From NCBI RefSeq assembly GCF_964340395.1, contig NC_135550.1:24387676-24451675 (forward strand): a DNA stretch of 64,000 nucleotides, read 5' to 3'. A program made the translations under genes and the position numbers. This document shows, piece after piece, positions 59,443 to 64,000 of this stretch (the first letter of the stretch is position 1; the number at the start of each line of letters is the position of its first letter). This stretch comes from Glandiceps talaboti. Its lineage: Eukaryota > Hemichordata > Enteropneusta > Spengelidae. The notes under the pieces were generated by a model that ran no database searches, was not told where the DNA came from, and saw nothing but the letters and a program-made list of their open reading frames with translations.

Positions 59443-59945
59443 TTTTAGCCCCAATTGCCATAGTTAAGAGGGGTGGGCTCCTACCCTGGGTCCCATGTGT
59501 CTGTCTTCCCACTCATCCCTTCATCTGTCCATCCACCCATGTTCATCTATATCTCGAACATTTATTGGCCAATTTCAACCAAACCTTCGACAAGTGTCAG
59601 ATACTATAGTCACCATGTATAGTGCACATCGCCTTCATGATAACAGCAAAATGGCATCTACATTTTGTCATAAAAATTGACATATTGCAATTAACACTGG
59701 GAGCTTAAATACTAGACTTTATTCAAACGTCTACACTCATGTTATCAATGGCAAGCTTTCTTATGAGATTTTGACATCGACCTCTGTTCAAAATATATGT
59801 TCAAAGTATGTACTTGTATGTACACTAGCTCTGACATACATGGACCAGTTTCAACCAAACCTGGCGCAAATGTCAGATACTGTAGTCCAATTGTGCACAT
59901 CACTTTGACTGAATGGCAACCATAGTTGTAAAAAAATCATAATAC
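59443..59945. repeat. Dispersed repeat, copy 3
   Basis: Begins tttttagccccaattgccat and shares the modules of 28112-28950 and 39197-39925: tttcaaccaaaccttcgaca, atggcatctacattttgtca, atcaatggcaagctttctta, then tttcaaccaaacctggcgca. Confidence 0.75.
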
Positions 59946-60491
59946 GAATTAGATAACATGGTGGAGATTATGTGTTTGACGAAGGACGAAGATTTAGTAA
60001 GCTTATTTCAGATTGATAATGTTAACATTTCCATGTATTGATTGGGAGTAGATCGGTAGTGCAGTTGCCGCTGTCATGTGTTCGTTTCCGATTGAATGAT
60101 AAACAATGTCACACCATTTGGTACAGACTTACAGACATTCTTTGTCACCCGCTAGATATTAAAAGCATTTTCTCATCAATAATTATTTTAATAAAACTGA
60201 TTTTTACTGTTCATTGTTTTATTTCTTAATCCATTTATCCATACTTCTTTTCATGTATTTGTTTATTCTGCTGCCTAGAGACATGTCGATGGGGCTATAC
60301 ATTCGTACTTCTCAATTATATCCTTCAAGATTTCAGTTTGAGAAGATACTTCCGATATCATGACACCAATCAATTAAGAAGCCCTTGGATTATGTTCTCC
60401 GATTACTAGTATACTCGTGAAGTATGCTATCAAAGATAAATGGAGAGTAAAATACATGTTACTTCTTGTTTTCAAGTCGGGTTTTTCATGA

Positions 60492-60513
60492 CACACACAC
60501 ACACACACACACG

Positions 60514-60550
<37 letters not shown>

Positions 60551-60712
60551 GTATACATACATACATACATACATACATACATACGTACGTACGTACATAC
60601 ATACATACATACGTACGTACGTACGTACGTACGTACGTACATACGTACATACATACATACATACATACATACATACATACATACATACATACATACATAC
60701 ATACATACATAA
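60492..60712. repeat. Long (CA)n/(CATA)n/(CGTA)n microsatellite
   Basis: CA runs (60492-60548) are followed by cata and cgta tetranucleotides to 60712. All large open frames here are repeat translations. Confidence 0.97.
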
Positions 60713-61399
60713 ACTATCAGTCAAGAAGTAAATAATGCAAAGGTCCAATAATAAACCTTCAAATGTCTGGATTTCGCAAATCACATTAACACCTAAACCC
60801 CCACCCCACTTCTATCATCCCCAGTATCGACACCTTATTCGAGCGGCAAGGACACTACGTCACTGTTTCTATGACAACAGTTCACTACAGGATCTATGGT
60901 TTAACATACATCACAGTTCTTGTACATTTATAACATTCCTCGTTCTTTACGAGGGATTTCGTACATCATACCCCGCACCGTCTATTTCCCATTGTTTGTC
61001 ATTACTTGTAACGTCAGTCGTTACTATGGAAACATTTCGCACGCAGCCTTCATTAATGAAGCCAATATATTCATTTGATGACGTCAATTGTTATGCAAAA
61101 TACCTTGGTTTCGCCGTAACAACACACACGAAATAATTGAAAAATAAGATATTGGGCAATTACCTGTATATGTGTATGAGTATGAAAAAAAGACACGATA
61201 TAAAGAATAGAACACACTGAAATTTAACGCGTGTGAATATTAGTCTTTTCGACAATAATGCACGTAATATTTTGTTCAACATGGTTTCGTATTGACAAGA
61301 GAGTAGTTTACCTATTTCCTCGACTCTTTTAGATTTTGACTCGCAAAGATCTAACCCCACCCTGTTCCCTGATTATCAATGAGAGAAACGTTACTCCAA

Positions 61400-61970
61400 A
61401 ATTCCGGTTTGATACCGTAAGTCATGTTTGTCCAGTTCATTAAGGATGAAACATCGCTTGACCGTAATAGTGCTGTTTAATATAATTGATAGCTTTGCCT
61501 GAACAAACAATGCGACTGCTATATACATCGGCAATACTTCGAAAGACAATTAACCGCCATATTTGGATGATATCGTGACGTCACTAATTTCCATATATGA
61601 ATAATTTAAACATGCAAATTCCATACATATATTCCTCTCGCTCAACCTTTGCACTAGTACATCACTATACTGTAAGCTATAGCTATTTTAAATAATATAT
61701 AATGCGAAAATTTGCATTCGTCTGACTGAATTAATAATTCATGTCTTTCTTGTGAATCACTCTAGGAAAGAACCTGAGCGCGAGAGTACGTACGAGCTAC
61801 AGTAATAGAAAGCAGTATTGCTAATTTTTTGGAGGTTTTTACAGATTCTTTTCTAAAATTCTACACGACATTTCGACCCATGAGTAGCTGAGGCCAATTT
61901 CGGTACTTCTCTCTTTTTCTCCTGAAGAGCTCGATTTCAAATCCCCTCTATTCTATCGTCTATCCAGACG
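61400..61970 (+). promoter_or_regulatory. Upstream region of the PCSK2-like gene with CRE palindromes
   Basis: A perfect GTGACGTCAC (CRE core TGACGTCA at 61576-61583) lies about 390 bases upstream of the start codon, and another TGACGTCA at 61079-61086. A TATA-like aataatatataatg lies near 61691-61704, which would place transcription start around 61.73 kb and a ~240-base leader. CREB sites would suit a neuroendocrine processing enzyme, but function is inferred. Confidence 0.45.
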
Positions 61971-62147
61971 ATGGTTGAAGCCTCCAGATTGCCAGTGTGT
62001 TTACTGGTGTGTTTTGCCGTGTGTATAGTCCATGTCTATTCTGCAAAAATATACAGTAATGATTTCATAGTAGAGTTGTTGAAGAACGGTGCGGATGACG
62101 ACCCGAGACATATAGCTTTAAGAAATGGATTTATTTATAAACGATCG
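61971..62147 (+). CDS. PCSK2: Prohormone convertase 2-like (PCSK2), first coding exon
   Basis: The ATG at 61971 opens 59 codons ending in phase 0 at a consensus donor (cgatcg|gtaagg). Residues 1-25 are a signal peptide: basic start, then a hydrophobic core (LPVCLLVCFAVCIV) and a small-residue end (VYSA). Residues 26-59 match the beginning of the PC2 prodomain: YSNDFIVELLKNGADDDPRH, then IALRNGFIYKRS. Compare the family pattern of Asn-x-Phe-hVal-Glu-Leu, an acidic gap and an Ala-x-x-x-Gly-Phe helix. PC2 is a secretory-granule subtilisin-like protease that cleaves prohormones at dibasic sites. The catalytic domain exons lie beyond the window. Furin or PC1/3 are alternatives, but the NDFIVEL-type wording and spacing favour PC2. 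Confidence 0.75.
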
Positions 62148-64000
62148 GTAAGGAAATTTTTTATATTTTTTTTTTAAATCTTTCCTTCGACTTTTAAATA
62201 TATCACATACCATGTACGAAAAAAGTAGGCAAGGGGAAGTGGAGACGCATAGTCGGGTGCAGGTGTTCAAGACGGATATCAGGGATTATGTCAGAAAGGT
62301 TTTTTTTTGAAAATTTCACCTACGTATCAGCGAGTGTCAAAATATAACCACCTTCCACGAGATTTTATATCGTATGTCCTTTAACAGTACGCAGATGAAC
62401 ACAGGTATGAAAATATAGCGGTCAAAAATTTGAACACTAAAACGTTACAAGAAATTCATTATTCAGGGAAAGAGAAATGGGATTGTCTGTGAACAATACT
62501 TGAAGATTTTGGTATAGTCTTTATATATCTTTTCATATGTCTTTGTATGTATTATTTCCTGTACGCAGCGACTACCGTTTCAGATAGCTTTCAGGATACC
62601 TGTCGATCAATACACGCTGTACGTCAATCCTACAGTCACAATGGAAGTAGGCGAAAACAATACTACACGGAAAATTGTCAAAAATGATTCACTTGTATTT
62701 AGAACGACGCCGGAGTCCACACACATAGTTTATACATGTATAGGATTAATTCTATAATACTTCTGATTGTAATAATCTCTACGTTGTCGACGTCGTAGAA
62801 ATATTTAGATCGATATGCCTTCTTGATGTGGCTGTAAGCTGTATGTGTAGGCGTTGAAGCGCTGCATGCATTTCACACAGAGACTCTAGACGCCTCTTAG
62901 AAGAAAAACACACAGCATACTAGTAGCAGTGGCGATGTTGACTAAAATTCTCAGAATTTGAATCATATTGATGACTTTTCTTTTTTATGATCATTTATGA
63001 ATGATTAAGCTTATTTTAAGGGCTAACATTCTTTGATTTAACAAAACAGTAAATTGACGATATAGTGGTGACCTTTCAGATCGATGACTTGACCCAAAGA
63101 GGACTGCCTGCTCTGGGCCTCTTCCTTTAAGCGGCGTTCCTCACAAAGACTAATTTTCTTGACGTATAGCCGGTAATTCATTTCATAGAACACCTGAATC
63201 GTTCAGCGCCTCTCATGTCAAATCAGGCCCCGCGTTTGTTTACATTAGAAGTCCTTATTTTGAGTACGTATTCGTTGCTGTTTCAGTATATCGAGCATTT
63301 CATGTTCATTATTTTCGAGGCATTTTCGACCAAATGTAGAATTGTGTCAATGTCTATAACAATCTTATAAACAAAATCTTGTGTATGTATGATATTCCTA
63401 ACAAATGTAAGGCTGAGAAGACATCCTGCTTCAACTACACAAAAAAGGGAAATGGCACTTGTAACCTAAATGTGCCTACATCTGGTTGAATATTTCCCCG
63501 GCATAAGACCATTAATGGCAGAAGCACACAGCTACCGTACGAGTTTATTTTATCGATGTTTGAGGTTTTGTCTATTAAATTTCTCATGAGCAGTGTAGTT
63601 TTCTGTATTCCACGACCCGAGGGATGGCCTATGACGTCATCAAACCAACTGACTGATGTCAATTCAACAAAGAGAGTGTGTCATACTCGCCTCTAACATA
63701 ATTATCATTTCCATATTACTCTTATTAGATACAATATCATGTGTGAAGTTGTTAATTACCCTATAATTGAAGCGTTCCACTTATTATTTGGTTAACACGT
63801 ACGTAGGCCAAATCGCAATTTATGCTACTACAAAGAAACAGCCTAGGTCTTCCCTTTCGGAAAGACACGGTTAGGAACCGAATTTCATTCTCTGTCTAGT
63901 CTTTCATTTCTTTTTCTTTTTCTTAAAGAGAACGTGTTATCAAAAATTACCTCACCAAAGCTGCACTTACAACTTTGTCACAACTTTGAATAAGATAGAG
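62148..64000 (+). other. Intron 1 of the PCSK2-like gene (continues past the window)
   Basis: No stretch encoding the expected second part of the prodomain (a Leu-Tyr-His-Phe-type segment and a basic cleavage site) was found up to the window end, so intron 1 is longer than 1.85 kb. It contains another TGACGTCA (63632-63639). CpG content is higher than in the central introns, possibly intronic regulatory DNA. Confidence 0.6.

Noticed and set aside
60374-60784. 136-codon minus-strand frame with Tyr-Val-Cys-Met repeats
   Set aside because: Pure microsatellite translation.
60735-61136. 133-codon plus-strand open frame upstream of the PCSK2-like gene
   Set aside because: No recognisable domain, composition not clearly protein-like, begins next to a microsatellite, and no splice or poly(A) context. 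Treated as chance.

Overview
The window is eukaryotic (metazoan) nuclear DNA. It is AT-rich, gene-sparse and full of microsatellites, C-runs, fold-back elements and at least one tRNA-derived SINE. Coding sequence is split into short exons with GT-AG introns of 0.5 to about 17 kb. The intron sizes, the abundant acatgta-type words and the divergent PC2-type prohormone convertase exon fit a marine invertebrate (lophotrochozoan, ambulacrarian or similar). I cannot name the phylum from the sequence alone.

Three gene-scale units can be supported. (1) A plus-strand gene runs from about 3.7 kb to 55.85 kb. I reconstructed 12 coding exons (4719-55684) from splice sites whose phases agree at all 11 junctions, giving 698 codons plus a stop. 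The protein has a basic proline-rich N-terminal half, a long acidic Ser/Glu/Asn-rich segment and a short C-terminal coiled coil. I do not recognise the family. Its 5' end has a CRE-containing, CpG-richer promoter-like region and a likely non-coding first exon. (2) Nested inside its last intron, on the minus strand from about 51.4 to 46.9 kb, lies a chain of exon-like pieces that keep donors and acceptors but carry frameshifts and stops. I read it as an unprocessed pseudogene. It has a CpG-rich start with a perfect NRF1-type palindrome. (3) At the right end, plus strand, is the first coding exon (61971-62147) of a prohormone convertase 2-like (PCSK2) gene: signal peptide plus start of the prodomain. 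The rest lies beyond the window.

The 16.7-kb last intron of gene 1 is unusual. It contains a CpG cluster with an ATG-bearing, 3-codon first exon (40411-40419) ending in a consensus donor in phase 0. That exon could splice directly to the last exon to make a 48-residue protein. It also holds a good acceptor at 44102 opening a possible alternative terminal exon, a SINE, microsatellites, an inverted-repeat pair (47.44-48.33 kb) enclosing one of the pseudogene exons, and the antisense pseudogene itself.

Layout: 1-3.6 kb, microsatellites, C-rich repeats, telomere-like repeats and hairpins; 3.6-4.83 kb, promoter and first exons; 4.8-38.9 kb, exons 2-11 separated by introns with minisatellites, MITE-like fold-backs and a dispersed repeat; 38.9-55.5 kb, the complex last intron; 55.5-55.9 kb, last exon and poly(A) signals; 55.9-61.4 kb, intergenic sequence with a 38-bp minisatellite, another copy of the dispersed repeat and a long CA/CATA microsatellite; 61.4-64 kb, PCSK2-like promoter, exon 1 and start of intron 1. 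No tRNA, rRNA, CRISPR array or prokaryotic gene was seen.
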